Positions 55,748 through 64,000 of a stretch of 64,000 bases of DNA are shown piece after piece (the stretch's first letter is position 1; each line of letters opens with the position of its first letter). A model generated the notes under the pieces. The model was not told the origin of the DNA and made no database searches. It was given only the letters and a program-made list of their open reading frames with translations. The stretch comes from CAJXMH01 sp964001305. Lineage in GTDB: Bacteria; Bacteroidota; Bacteroidia; Flavobacteriales_E; Vicingaceae. Position numbers and translations under genes: made by a program. The stretch covers positions 186,001 to 250,000 of the forward strand of contig CAXFAI010000036.1 in assembly GCA_964001305.1 (NCBI GenBank), written 5' to 3'.

Positions 55748-55777
55748 TCAATTTATCTTCATTTTTTTACCGTTCAA
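55748..55777 (-). promoter_or_regulatory. Possible promoter of the candidate small RNA
   Basis: On the minus strand TTG (55777-55775), a 19-base spacer and TAAATTGA (55755-55748, six of eight to TAnnTTTG). It would start RNA near 55742, fitting the structured region. Confidence 0.35.
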
Positions 55778-55842
55778 CCTATAGATTTTGGAAGCTATCT
55801 AAATCCTTTCTACTTTTCTAACTCAATTAAAGTCTACTTATT

Positions 55843-56733
55843 ATGCCTACACTTAAAATCGAATCACTCAGCAAAACATACCCAAACGGAGTAAAAGCGC
55901 TAGACCAAGTTAACTTGGAAATAAACAACGGTATGTTTGGCTTACTTGGCCCCAATGGAGCCGGAAAATCTTCGCTCATGAGAACACTGGCTACTTTACA
56001 AGAAGCCGACTCAGGTAGTGCGATTTTAGATGATATTGACATTTTAAAACAACCACATGAACTTCGGAAATACTTGGGTTACCTACCACAAGAGTTTGGA
56101 GTTTATGCCAAAATAACAGCCGAGCAACTGTTAGACCATATGGCTGTTTTAAAAGGTATTGGAAATAAAAGCGAGCGAAAAGACTTGGTTGCCCACTTGC
56201 TCCAAAAGGTAAATTTGTATGAAAAAAGAAACAAAAGTGTAAAGGGCTTTTCTGGTGGGATGAAACAAAGAGTTGGCATTGCACAAGCTTTAATTGGCAA
56301 ACCCAAATTGATTATTGTAGATGAACCCACTGCGGGTTTAGACCCTGGCGAACGAAATCGTTTTCACAACCTTTTAGCAGATGTAGGACAAGAAGTAATT
56401 ATTTTACTTTCTACTCACATAGTAGACGATGTAAGAGAGTTGTGCTCTCGATTTGCAGTCATGAACCTAGGTCAAATTGTTTATCACGGTTCCCCGGAAA
56501 ATGCCATTGCCGAATTAGAAGGTAAAGTTTGGCAAAAACAAATTGAACGCCATGAGCTAGATACTCACAACAGTCAATATGAGGTTATCTCCGACAAAAT
56601 GGTTGCTGGCAAACCAGTTATTCACATCTATCAAAACGAAAATCCAGGAAATGGATTTAAAGCGGTTACCCCCAATCTAGAAGATGTATTCTTCACCAAA
56701 ACCAAAGTTGAAACTGAATCTGTAATTGCCTAA
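55843..56733 (+). CDS. ABC-2-type transporter ATP-binding protein
   Basis: A 296-residue ATPase with Walker A GLLGPNGAGKSSLMRTLAT (about residues 32-50), Q-loop LGYLPQEFG, signature KGFSGGMKQRVGIAQAL (about 132-148), Walker B LIIVDEPTAGLDPGE and the H-loop LSTHIVDD. The C-terminal about 80 residues follow the pattern of ABC-2 drug/lipid-export ATPases. It is 10 bases upstream of the permease-peptidase fusion gene, which is almost certainly its membrane partner. Confidence 0.93.
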   Translation: MPTLKIESLSKTYPNGVKALDQVNLEINNGMFGLLGPNGAGKSSLMRTLATLQEADSGSAILDDIDILKQPHELRKYLGYLPQEFGVYAKITAEQLLDHMAVLKGIGNKSERKDLVAHLLQKVNLYEKRNKSVKGFSGGMKQRVGIAQALIGKPKLIIVDEPTAGLDPGERNRFHNLLADVGQEVIILLSTHIVDDVRELCSRFAVMNLGQIVYHGSPENAIAELEGKVWQKQIERHELDTHNSQYEVISDKMVAGKPVIHIYQNENPGNGFKAVTPNLEDVFFTKTKVETESVIA

Positions 56734-56743
56734 AGCTAAAGCC

Positions 56744-59700
56744 ATGTTTAAAGAGTTCTTCTTACTAGAAATCAAAACGGCTTTTAAAAGGCCCATGATT
56801 TATATTTTCACCTTTTTTATTGTCTTGCTTTCCTTTGGTGCCGTTGCATCTGACAATGTTCAAATAGGTGGATCAATTGGAAACATTTATAAAAATGCCC
56901 CATTTGCCATTACCCAATTTGTGACCACCTTTACGCTTATGGGCATTTTCTTCGCCGTGGCATTTTTCAATAATGCTGCCCTGCGTGACCATTCTAATAA
57001 TTTCAAAGAAATTCTCTTTAGCGCTCCCATTCACAAAGGAGGGTATTTTTTTGGTCGATTTTTAGGGGCCTTGGTTTTATCAACCGTTCCCATTTTAGGC
57101 ATTTACATTGGCGTATTATTAGGCGCACTCATTGCACCGGCTGTTGGCTGGTTAGAACCCGACCGCATTGGTCCATTTTACCTTGAAACATTTATCAATA
57201 ATTACTTCCTGTTTATACTGCCCAATATGTTTCTTGCTGGAAGTATCCTTTATGCACTTGCTACCAAATTTAAAAACACGGTTATTTCCTTTGTCGGTGC
57301 ATTGGTTTTATTAATAGCTTACGGTCTTTCAGGAACATTGCTATCCGATGTAGATAATGAAACCTTAGGCGGCCTGCTAGACAGTTTTGGGCTAAGAGCG
57401 TATACGGTCTATTCTCGCTATTTTACGCCCTTTGAAAAAAACACCCTCTCTCCTGCTTTTGAAGGAATTCTACTCTGGAATCGCTTAATCTGGATCGGAG
57501 TTGGATTTATAGTCCTACTGCTTTCTTACTTAAACTTTTCATTTAAAGAAAAAAGCAAAAAACAAAAAAAGCGTGCTGTTAAAGAAGAGGTAAGTACAGC
57601 TAAAATAGAAACAATAACAGTTTCTCCTCAATTTGGTGCTAATAGCAATTGGCAACACTTTATAAGTTTCTTAAAAATCAGCTTCTTAAATATAATTAAG
57701 AGCATTGTTTTTAAGGTCATTATACTGTTCGCCACTATATTGCTCGTAGTTGATATGGTAAGCGGCTTTGAGTATTTTGGTTTACAAGCTTACCCCATTA
57801 CTTACAAGGTAGTTGAAATGATTGACGATTCGTCCAGTCTTTTCGTCATTATTATTCTAATATTTTTTAGTGGCGAACTGGTTTGGAGAGACCGCTTAAG
57901 TCATATTCACGAAGTAATAAATGCTACCCCTCATCATTCATTGAGTTCCTTTTTTGCCAAAGTGCTTACTTTATTGGGTGTAGTTAGCAGTCTCTATTTT
58001 TTCTTTGGAATACTCGGCATTCTATATCAATTGGTATTGGGCTTTACAAACATTGAGTTTGGATTATACCTCAGCACCTTTTTTATAGACATTCTTCCCG
58101 GCTATCTATTTTATTCCATCTTTTTCATTTTTATACAAGTCATGGTTAACCACCGCTACCAAGGCTACTTTGTGACAATACTATTTGTATTTGTTTGGAG
58201 TATTATCCTAAGTGTAATGGATGTTCAATCCAATATGCTAGGTTTTGGTGGAGCTCCTTCCATACAATATTCAGACATGAATGGCTATGGACCGGGTTTG
58301 TTAGGCAATATTTGGTTTAATGTGTATTGGTTGCTGTTTGCCGCCATACTAGCCCTAGTTGCTGCCTTGTTTTGGGTGCGCTCTTCTGGTGGCGGATTTA
58401 AAAACAGGCTAAAAGTGGCCAAGGTCAATTTTAATGGTAAACTAAAGCCAGTCTTTCTAGCAGTTGTAGTTTTATGGGTGGCCAGTGCAGCCTATGTTTA
58501 CTACAATTCACAAGTATTAAATACGTACCAAACATCAGATGAAACAGAATGGTTACAAGTTCGGTATGAACAGAAGTACAAAAAATACCAAGATTTAGCT
58601 TTACCCTCGGTAACAGATGTGGTATACCATGTTGACATATTTCCAAATGAACGGGATGTAAAAGTAAAGGCTGAAATCAAACTAAAAAACAAGACCAATC
58701 AAGTCATTGACAGCATTCACTACAATTTGAATGAAGATTGGGAAGTGGATATTCAACTGCCAAATTCTGAACTCGTGATGCAAGATGACAGTTTAGATTA
58801 TCGAATATATGCTCTCAAAAAACCCATGCAACCGGGTGATGAAATTGACATGGTGATTCTTTCTAACTATGAAACCAAAGGGTTTGAAAACACAAGAGGC
58901 AATACCAGCATTATTCAAAATGGAACCTTTATAAACAATAGAGCTATTTTGCCGGGCATGGGTTACCAAGAAGGATTTGAACTCAGTGACAAAAACGATC
59001 GAAAGAAATATGATTTACCTCCCAAAGACCGCATGCCCGAATTGGACTCTACCAACAAGGAACTACGCATGGTCAATTACCTCACCGATGGACGAGCGGA
59101 TTGGGTGAACATCGAAACTTTTATTTCTACTTCAGCTGAACAAATTGCCATTGCCCCCGGTAAATTGGTGAAAGAGTGGCAAGAAGAAGGACGTAATTAC
59201 TATCACTATAAAATTGATCAAGCTTCACAGCTGTTTTGTTCTTTTATTTCAGCCGATTATGAAGTGGCCAAACGCGATTGGAACGGCATTTCCTTAGAGG
59301 TTTATTATGATGAAAAACACGATTACAACATTGAGATGATGTTGGATGCTATTCAAAAATCATTGGAATATTACACCGAAAATTTCGGTCCCTATTATCA
59401 TCAACAAGCACGAATCATTGAGTTTCCTCGCTATGCCACATTTGCGCAAGCTTTCCCCGGCACTATGCCCTACTCTGAAGCTTTTGGGTTTATTATTGAC
59501 ATGGAAGATTCTACCAAAAATAATGTAGTAAATGCTGTTATCGCCCATGAAATGGCACATCAATGGTGGGCGCATCAAGTGATTGGGGCAAAAATGCAAG
59601 GTGGCACCATGTTGAGCGAAAGCTTTTCAGAATACAGCTCTTTAATGGTGATGAAACAAGAGAAAGACGACTTGGGCATGAAAGAATTCCTTAAATATGA

Positions 59701-60319
59701 TTTTAATCGTTATTTAAGAGGCAGAGGCAGAGAAAGCGATAAGGAGTTACCCTTGGCGCAAGTTGAAAATCAGGCCTATCTTCATTATGGAAAAGGCAGT
59801 TTAATTTTATATGCTTTGCAAGATTACATTGGGGAAGATAAGGTAAACCAAGCCTTGCGAGACTTTTTGGAGGAGTATCGTTACGCAGAACCGCCATACC
59901 CTACTTCACTGGATTTTCTTCGGCATTTGGAGCCTCAAGTGCCAGATAGCTTAAACTACCTGATTGAAGATTGGTTTAAACAAATAACCTTGTACGATTT
60001 TAGGCTTAAAGAAGCTACTTATGAAGAAAAAGAAGGAAAGTATTGGGTAGAACTCACCTTGGAAAATAAGAAGCTAAGAGCAGATACCATTGGTAATGAA
60101 ACGGAAGCAGCATTAAATGACTGGGTTGACATTGCTTTATTTGAAGACCGAGATGCTGAAAAGCCGCTTTTGATGAAACGCATGAAGCTAAAATCTGGAG
60201 AGCAAACCCTCACATTTACGATTGACAGCAAACCAGTAAAAGCCGCTATTGACCCTAAGCGTTTGCTGATGGAACGGGTGTATAAAGACAATTATAAGGT
60301 GGTGGAAGAGAAGGAATAA
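56744..60319 (+). CDS. ABC-2 permease fused to an M1-type aminopeptidase domain
   Basis: A 1191-residue protein from the ATG at 56744 (an upstream TTG overlaps the ATPase gene). The first about 590 residues are an ABC-2 permease with two sets of about six hydrophobic helices joined by a charged linker (residues about 280-315, Lys/Arg-rich). The rest, from about residue 595, resembles M1 metallopeptidases. The zinc site is HEMAHQWW (about 935-942), with the third ligand in MLSESFSEYSS; the spacing to that Glu is 19 residues, one more than the classical 18. The GxMEN exopeptidase motif appears as PGTMPYSEAFGF, so aminopeptidase specificity may be altered. Exporter plus periplasmic peptidase in one chain suggests processing of a transported or nearby peptide. 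Confidence 0.88.
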   Translation: MFKEFFLLEIKTAFKRPMIYIFTFFIVLLSFGAVASDNVQIGGSIGNIYKNAPFAITQFVTTFTLMGIFFAVAFFNNAALRDHSNNFKEILFSAPIHKGGYFFGRFLGALVLSTVPILGIYIGVLLGALIAPAVGWLEPDRIGPFYLETFINNYFLFILPNMFLAGSILYALATKFKNTVISFVGALVLLIAYGLSGTLLSDVDNETLGGLLDSFGLRAYTVYSRYFTPFEKNTLSPAFEGILLWNRLIWIGVGFIVLLLSYLNFSFKEKSKKQKKRAVKEEVSTAKIETITVSPQFGANSNWQHFISFLKISFLNIIKSIVFKVIILFATILLVVDMVSGFEYFGLQAYPITYKVVEMIDDSSSLFVIIILIFFSGELVWRDRLSHIHEVINATPHHSLSSFFAKVLTLLGVVSSLYFFFGILGILYQLVLGFTNIEFGLYLSTFFIDILPGYLFYSIFFIFIQVMVNHRYQGYFVTILFVFVWSIILSVMDVQSNMLGFGGAPSIQYSDMNGYGPGLLGNIWFNVYWLLFAAILALVAALFWVRSSGGGFKNRLKVAKVNFNGKLKPVFLAVVVLWVASAAYVYYNSQVLNTYQTSDETEWLQVRYEQKYKKYQDLALPSVTDVVYHVDIFPNERDVKVKAEIKLKNKTNQVIDSIHYNLNEDWEVDIQLPNSELVMQDDSLDYRIYALKKPMQPGDEIDMVILSNYETKGFENTRGNTSIIQNGTFINNRAILPGMGYQEGFELSDKNDRKKYDLPPKDRMPELDSTNKELRMVNYLTDGRADWVNIETFISTSAEQIAIAPGKLVKEWQEEGRNYYHYKIDQASQLFCSFISADYEVAKRDWNGISLEVYYDEKHDYNIEMMLDAIQKSLEYYTENFGPYYHQQARIIEFPRYATFAQAFPGTMPYSEAFGFIIDMEDSTKNNVVNAVIAHEMAHQWWAHQVIGAKMQGGTMLSESFSEYSSLMVMKQEKDDLGMKEFLKYDFNRYLRGRGRESDKELPLAQVENQAYLHYGKGSLILYALQDYIGEDKVNQALRDFLEEYRYAEPPYPTSLDFLRHLEPQVPDSLNYLIEDWFKQITLYDFRLKEATYEEKEGKYWVELTLENKKLRADTIGNETEAALNDWVDIALFEDRDAEKPLLMKRMKLKSGEQTLTFTIDSKPVKAAIDPKRLLMERVYKDNYKVVEEKE

Positions 60320-60346
60320 GAACTTGTATGGTTTAATTTTATTTGT

Positions 60347-60374
60347 TAAAATTGTTTTTGGAAAAACAATTTTA
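60347..60374 (+). repeat. Perfect inverted repeat next to the start codon of the small T9SS gene
   Basis: AAAATTGTTTTT (60348-60359), GG, AAAAACAATTTT (60362-60373) form a perfect 12-bp palindrome, extended to 13 by T60347/A60374. It ends 2 bases before the ATG at 60377. It could be a cruciform/operator or a translational hairpin. Confidence 0.7.
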
Positions 60375-60376
60375 CG

Positions 60377-60793
60377 ATGAAAAAAACCCTTTGTATTGCA
60401 TTCTTAACTTTCTTAATTACTCCGCTGAGTAATAACCTTAATGCTCAATCTTTATCATTTTCTTATGACGAAGCTGGAAATAGAACATTAAAACAAATCA
60501 TACTTTCTAAGGAAAATGAAAGCAGAAAGAAAACTGAATTTGAAGAACAACTAGATTCAATTACTTTCAAGATCTATCCTAACCCTACTTCAGATCTCTT
60601 AAATATTGAATTATCTAAAGACAAGAAAGAATCTATCTCTTATTATCTAATAGATATAAATGGCAAAATACTTACACAAGGTGTAATTTATAATTCTGGG
60701 CAAATTAATTTAAGTCAATATTCCGATGGAGTTTATTTTCTTGAGTTAATTGGCGTTGAGGAAAAAACAAGTTGGAGAATCCTTAAAAAATAA
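60377..60793 (+). CDS. Small secreted T9SS-tailed protein with a single YD-like motif
   Basis: A 138-residue protein with a signal peptide (cleavage near LNAQS), then SFSYDEAGNRTLKQI (about residues 27-41), which matches the RHS/YD consensus YDxxGNR, a polar helix, and a T9SS type A sorting domain from about residue 60 (FKIYPNPTSDLLNIEL ... GVYFLELIGVEEKTSW). Nothing else separates the YD-like piece from the tail. It starts 2 bases after a perfect palindrome and stops 4 bases before the large RHS-like gene, so both are probably co-expressed. It may supply or partner an anchoring tail; function is not known. Confidence 0.8.
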   Translation: MKKTLCIAFLTFLITPLSNNLNAQSLSFSYDEAGNRTLKQIILSKENESRKKTEFEEQLDSITFKIYPNPTSDLLNIELSKDKKESISYYLIDINGKILTQGVIYNSGQINLSQYSDGVYFLELIGVEEKTSWRILKK

Positions 60794-60797
60794 CATC

Positions 60798-63700
60798 ATG
60801 GGAAAAACAATTATCTTAACAATTAGCGCAATTGCTTTTTGTTGTAATATCTTATTTGGCCAAAATGTTTCTTATGAGCCTCTTTATGAAATGTCTGATT
60901 TAGAGAATCGGGTTTTAGATCAAGAATTAATTGTTGGAAAGACACCTAGTAACCAATCCGTTAGTAGTACAGGAGCATTCACATACAACATTCCCATTGA
61001 TTTACCACAAGGCATAAATGGATCCACCCCATCAGTTTCAATAAATTATAGCAGTCAAGGTGGTAATGGAATTGTTGGTTTTGGCTGGGGCATAGCCGCC
61101 GGCTCTTCTATAAGTAGAGTAAACTATGACCATTTTCATGAAGATGAATTACGAAATATCTTTTTTGATTCAAACGACCAATTAGTTTATGATGGAAATA
61201 GATTGGTTTTAGAAAGTGGAACGCACAATACAAATGGAGCAATTTATAAAACTGAATCAGAAACTTACTCATTGATAACGGCTCATAATCAAATAGGAAG
61301 TGGCCCAGAGTACTTTACCGTTGAAACAAAAGATGGAAGGATTTTAGAGTTTGGTAAAACTGCGAACTCTAGAGTAACTGTAAGCCATCAAAACAGTACA
61401 CATGTATTAAGTTGGAACTTAAATAAAATAAGTGACTTATATGGCAACTACATTGAGTATGTATATCAAATGATTGATAACCAACAATTGCTAAAAGAAA
61501 TAAACTATTCAGGTAACAGCAGCGCAAATTCTTCTCCGTTCTATTCAATAAAGTTTACCTACGAAAAGAGGGAAGATAAAGGAAGTGGATATTTTACAGA
61601 AGTTGGCACTAAAATAAACAGTCAACATTTGTTAACTGAGATTGATATCATTCATATTCCAACACAAAGCAGTTACAAACGGTACGAATTTAAATATGGT
61701 TTCAATTTTTATTCATACTTAAATGAAGTCATTGAGTATGGAAAACTAAACTCTACAGAGCATTTGAATACCTTAAGATTCAGTTATCATGATGCTAGTC
61801 CAACTTATACTAAAACTCCTACTAATCTTGATAATTCTGATTTTAATTATTATCCTGGTGATTTTAATGGAGATGGACTAACAGATGTCCTTTTAGCCCA
61901 AAGACATCTAAATAGCAATAACTATATTGAATATTCTAACTTTTTTATTCGGTTAAATAATGGGAATGGGTATTCTGCCATGCAAAATTTAGCTTTTATT
62001 CCAACGTTTAATGTACTTCTTGGTCAAGGAATGAATTCAGACTATATTAGGGCAACTGGAATGATTTATTTTGATATTGGAGACTTTAACGGGGATGGCA
62101 AAGATGATATAACTTGGGCTTTAGGTTATAAAGAATGGCTGACTAATCATGTTGGAGTATCTCAAATTGCAATTACCCATTCAAATTCAGAAGGCCAAAG
62201 TGTACAATTCTACCCAACTGATTATTATCAACCTGCATCTTCAACACATAATCGAATAGGCACAAGAAATTCTATTTTTAAAGGCGATTTTAATGGTGAT
62301 GGAGCATTAGATTTATTTTTAAACCTTAATAATAGGCATAAAGATGACTATCAACACAAAGACAATGAATACCAACCGCAAATAATTTATCCGAAAGTAT
62401 CTCCAATCGCTCAAACTATAGACAAGAAGGGAGATAACTTTTCATATAATAAAATGTCATTTAAAGATATTTTATATGTTCTAGATTTTAATGGAAATGG
62501 GAAAAGTGATTTAATGCAAATTTATGAGCATAGTAGTACTAACAGAACTATGATAAGAGAATATAAAAACAGTCCATTTCATCCTGCAAGAACATTGTAC
62601 AATGATAATCATGGAGGCAATTCTCAACAAAACTTTCCTCATCACAAACAACGAGTAAGAATTGGTGATTTCAATGGAGATGGTAAATCTGATATATTTT
62701 ATTCGGGAAATGGTAATAGTTGGAATTTTAAGCTATCAAATGGAATTGACTTCATTGGCATTTCAACAAACCCAAGCTTTCCAACGACAGACCACTATTA
62801 TAACGAATTAATAATTGCAGACTTTAATGGCGATGGCAGAAGTGATATTAAAGCAGTTTACGAAGATGTTAATAGTTCAACATCGGTAATCGAAGTACAT
62901 TTTATCAAAGAAATTGAGAACTCAGGAAATTTTCAATTTGAATCTACTTCCAACAACTTTGGATCATTGATAGTTCCGAGCCCACAAACAACTAATTCAT
63001 GGGGAAGTAATGCTTATTTTCTGGGTGACTATGATGGAGATGGGATACTAGAAATGATGGCTAGAACAAATATTTTCACCAACTTTAAAGTCGTTGATTT
63101 TGACAAAGAAATTACCCATGGAAAAATTAGTGGAGTTTCTACTGGTTTTAATGAATTCAGTAAAATAAACTACTCTACTATTAGCTTTAATGGAAATACT
63201 ACTTGTAGAAATTTGTATGAAAAAGGCACAAATGCCAGCAGCCCTCTAATTGATTTTCAAAAACCAATTCTTGTAACTTCTGAAGTAGAAACTCCAGATC
63301 AAAGTGGAACAAATTCCAAACAAAATTTTAGAAGTTTAAGCCGCTATTTTTATAAAGGGGCTAAATTTCATACGGCAGGATTGGGATTTCTTGGTTTCAA
63401 ACAAGTAGAAACCACAAATGAAATTGTCAATGGCAATGAAGCCTATCCAATTTCATTAGCTTCACAAGAATTTGAATTTGATCTTTCATTTTTCTTTTCT
63501 AGGCTAAAGAAGTCTCACCTGAGTCAAATAAGCTATAACAACTATACCAATGGAACGGGTGGATTACCTTGTGAATCAGACAAAGTAATCATAAGAAATT
63601 TAAATAGCACCATAAATCAATATACCACCTTTATATTTAGCGGCAGCCGATTTATTAATCAATTAGACGAAACTCAATTTGGCGACAATGTGAAAGGCTT

Positions 63701-64000
63701 TACTCAATTAACCAATTACGACTATTCACATGTAAATGCTACCAAACAAGGAAATGTAACAAGTATTACGATACAAACAGGCAGTCAAACGGAAGGCTAC
63801 AGTAAACATGTTACTGAATTTGAGTATGATGCTTTTGGTACACACATTCCTTCAGCAATCACCAAAAAAGTAGTTAAAAAAACGAGAAATACATTAGCAG
63901 ATTATATTGAACACTACGAATATGATTATAATTTGGAAAACGATTTAATTCGCTTAGATAGAAAGTACCCGAATGCTCAAACTAATGTTTATACCGAAAC
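60798..64000 (+). CDS. SpvB/RHS-like large secreted protein, 5' part (runs off right edge)
   Basis: From the ATG at 60798 the frame is open to the window end (over 1067 codons). It begins with a signal peptide (ending near LFGQN), then an SpvB-type N-terminal domain (STGAFTYNIPIDLPQGINGS at about residue 56, and ISRVNYDHF), followed by an FG-GAP/VCBS-like propeller with seven calcium-binding-style DFNGDG loops (61.86, 62.08, 62.28, 62.49, 62.66, 62.82, 63.03 kb). The last residues (YIEHYEYDYNLENDLIRLDR) enter the RHS/YD repeat region. This is the TcdB/SpvB-type shell of polymorphic or Tc toxins. A toxin or core domain at the C-terminus is not visible. It follows the small T9SS gene at 4 bases. 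Confidence 0.85.
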   Translation, partial: MGKTIILTISAIAFCCNILFGQNVSYEPLYEMSDLENRVLDQELIVGKTPSNQSVSSTGAFTYNIPIDLPQGINGSTPSVSINYSSQGGNGIVGFGWGIAAGSSISRVNYDHFHEDELRNIFFDSNDQLVYDGNRLVLESGTHNTNGAIYKTESETYSLITAHNQIGSGPEYFTVETKDGRILEFGKTANSRVTVSHQNSTHVLSWNLNKISDLYGNYIEYVYQMIDNQQLLKEINYSGNSSANSSPFYSIKFTYEKREDKGSGYFTEVGTKINSQHLLTEIDIIHIPTQSSYKRYEFKYGFNFYSYLNEVIEYGKLNSTEHLNTLRFSYHDASPTYTKTPTNLDNSDFNYYPGDFNGDGLTDVLLAQRHLNSNNYIEYSNFFIRLNNGNGYSAMQNLAFIPTFNVLLGQGMNSDYIRATGMIYFDIGDFNGDGKDDITWALGYKEWLTNHVGVSQIAITHSNSEGQSVQFYPTDYYQPASSTHNRIGTRNSIFKGDFNGDGALDLFLNLNNRHKDDYQHKDNEYQPQIIYPKVSPIAQTIDKKGDNFSYNKMSFKDILYVLDFNGNGKSDLMQIYEHSSTNRTMIREYKNSPFHPARTLYNDNHGGNSQQNFPHHKQRVRIGDFNGDGKSDIFYSGNGNSWNFKLSNGIDFIGISTNPSFPTTDHYYNELIIADFNGDGRSDIKAVYEDVNSSTSVIEVHFIKEIENSGNFQFESTSNNFGSLIVPSPQTTNSWGSNAYFLGDYDGDGILEMMARTNIFTNFKVVDFDKEITHGKISGVSTGFNEFSKINYSTISFNGNTTCRNLYEKGTNASSPLIDFQKPILVTSEVETPDQSGTNSKQNFRSLSRYFYKGAKFHTAGLGFLGFKQVETTNEIVNGNEAYPISLASQEFEFDLSFFFSRLKKSHLSQISYNNYTNGTGGLPCESDKVIIRNLNSTINQYTTFIFSGSRFINQLDETQFGDNVKGFTQLTNYDYSHVNATKQGNVTSITIQTGSQTEGYSKHVTEFEYDAFGTHIPSAITKKVVKKTRNTLADYIEHYEYDYNLENDLIRLDRKYPNAQTNVYTE

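Overview
This window is about 64 kb of AT-rich chromosome from a member of the Bacteroidota, most likely Flavobacteriales and possibly marine. The assignment rests on type IX secretion (T9SS) genes (porU, a PorP/SprF protein, gldJ), several very large secreted proteins with T9SS type A sorting tails, a tRNA gene without encoded CCA, and many promoters of the Bacteroidota type (TTG, about 19-20 bases, then TAnnTTTG) with few Shine-Dalgarno sequences. Two different Na+/H+ antiporters fit a saline habitat. The genus is not resolved. No rRNA, CRISPR array, insertion sequence or prophage was seen.

Layout: (1) 1-5.6 kb: 5' part of porU (minus), then porP/sprF-like, gldJ and murF (plus), which is the T9SS/gliding block next to cell-wall synthesis. 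(2) 5.7-14 kb: housekeeping genes: acyl-CoA dehydrogenase, anmK, a Glu/Leu-type dehydrogenase with an NhaD antiporter, an ExbB-ExbD-TonB-FolC overlapping gene string, and tRNA-Val(UAC). (3) 14-18 kb: an unusual beta-helix/potassium-channel fusion converging on a CPA1 antiporter that carries a His-rich exported leader. (4) 18.4-30.6 kb: two giant T9SS-exported modular proteins (1980 and 1988 aa) built from fibronectin-III and jelly-roll modules, with internal module duplications. (5) 30.7-39 kb: M13 peptidase lipoprotein, YkvA-like protein, methyltransferases, an ABC ATPase, a PduO-type cobalamin adenosyltransferase, a DUF2795 protein and secA.

(6) 39-55.5 kb: a surface-polysaccharide locus, almost wholly on the minus strand. 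It encodes export and chain control (Wza-like lipoprotein, Wzc-like tyrosine autokinase, Wzx-like flippase, Wzy-like polymerase), four transferases (GT2, two GT4-like, a sulfotransferase), MBOAT/SGNH acylation proteins, methyltransferases, a beta-propeller-like protein and a GH20-like lipoprotein. Together they suggest a polymer decorated with sulfate and acyl groups. (7) 55.45-55.84 kb: a gene-free stretch holding a highly structured region with an intrinsic terminator on the minus strand and a plausible promoter about 200 bases upstream, so it is a candidate small RNA. (8) 55.8-60.3 kb: an ABC-2 ATPase with a permease fused to an M1-type metallopeptidase domain. (9) 60.4-64 kb: a small T9SS-tailed protein with a single YD-like motif, directly followed by a large SpvB/RHS-like secreted protein that runs off the window.

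The best candidates for under-described biology are the structured RNA at 55.54-55.74 kb, the 12-residue-repeat channel at 14.2 kb, the small T9SS/RHS-like pair at 60.4 kb, and the exporter-peptidase fusion.
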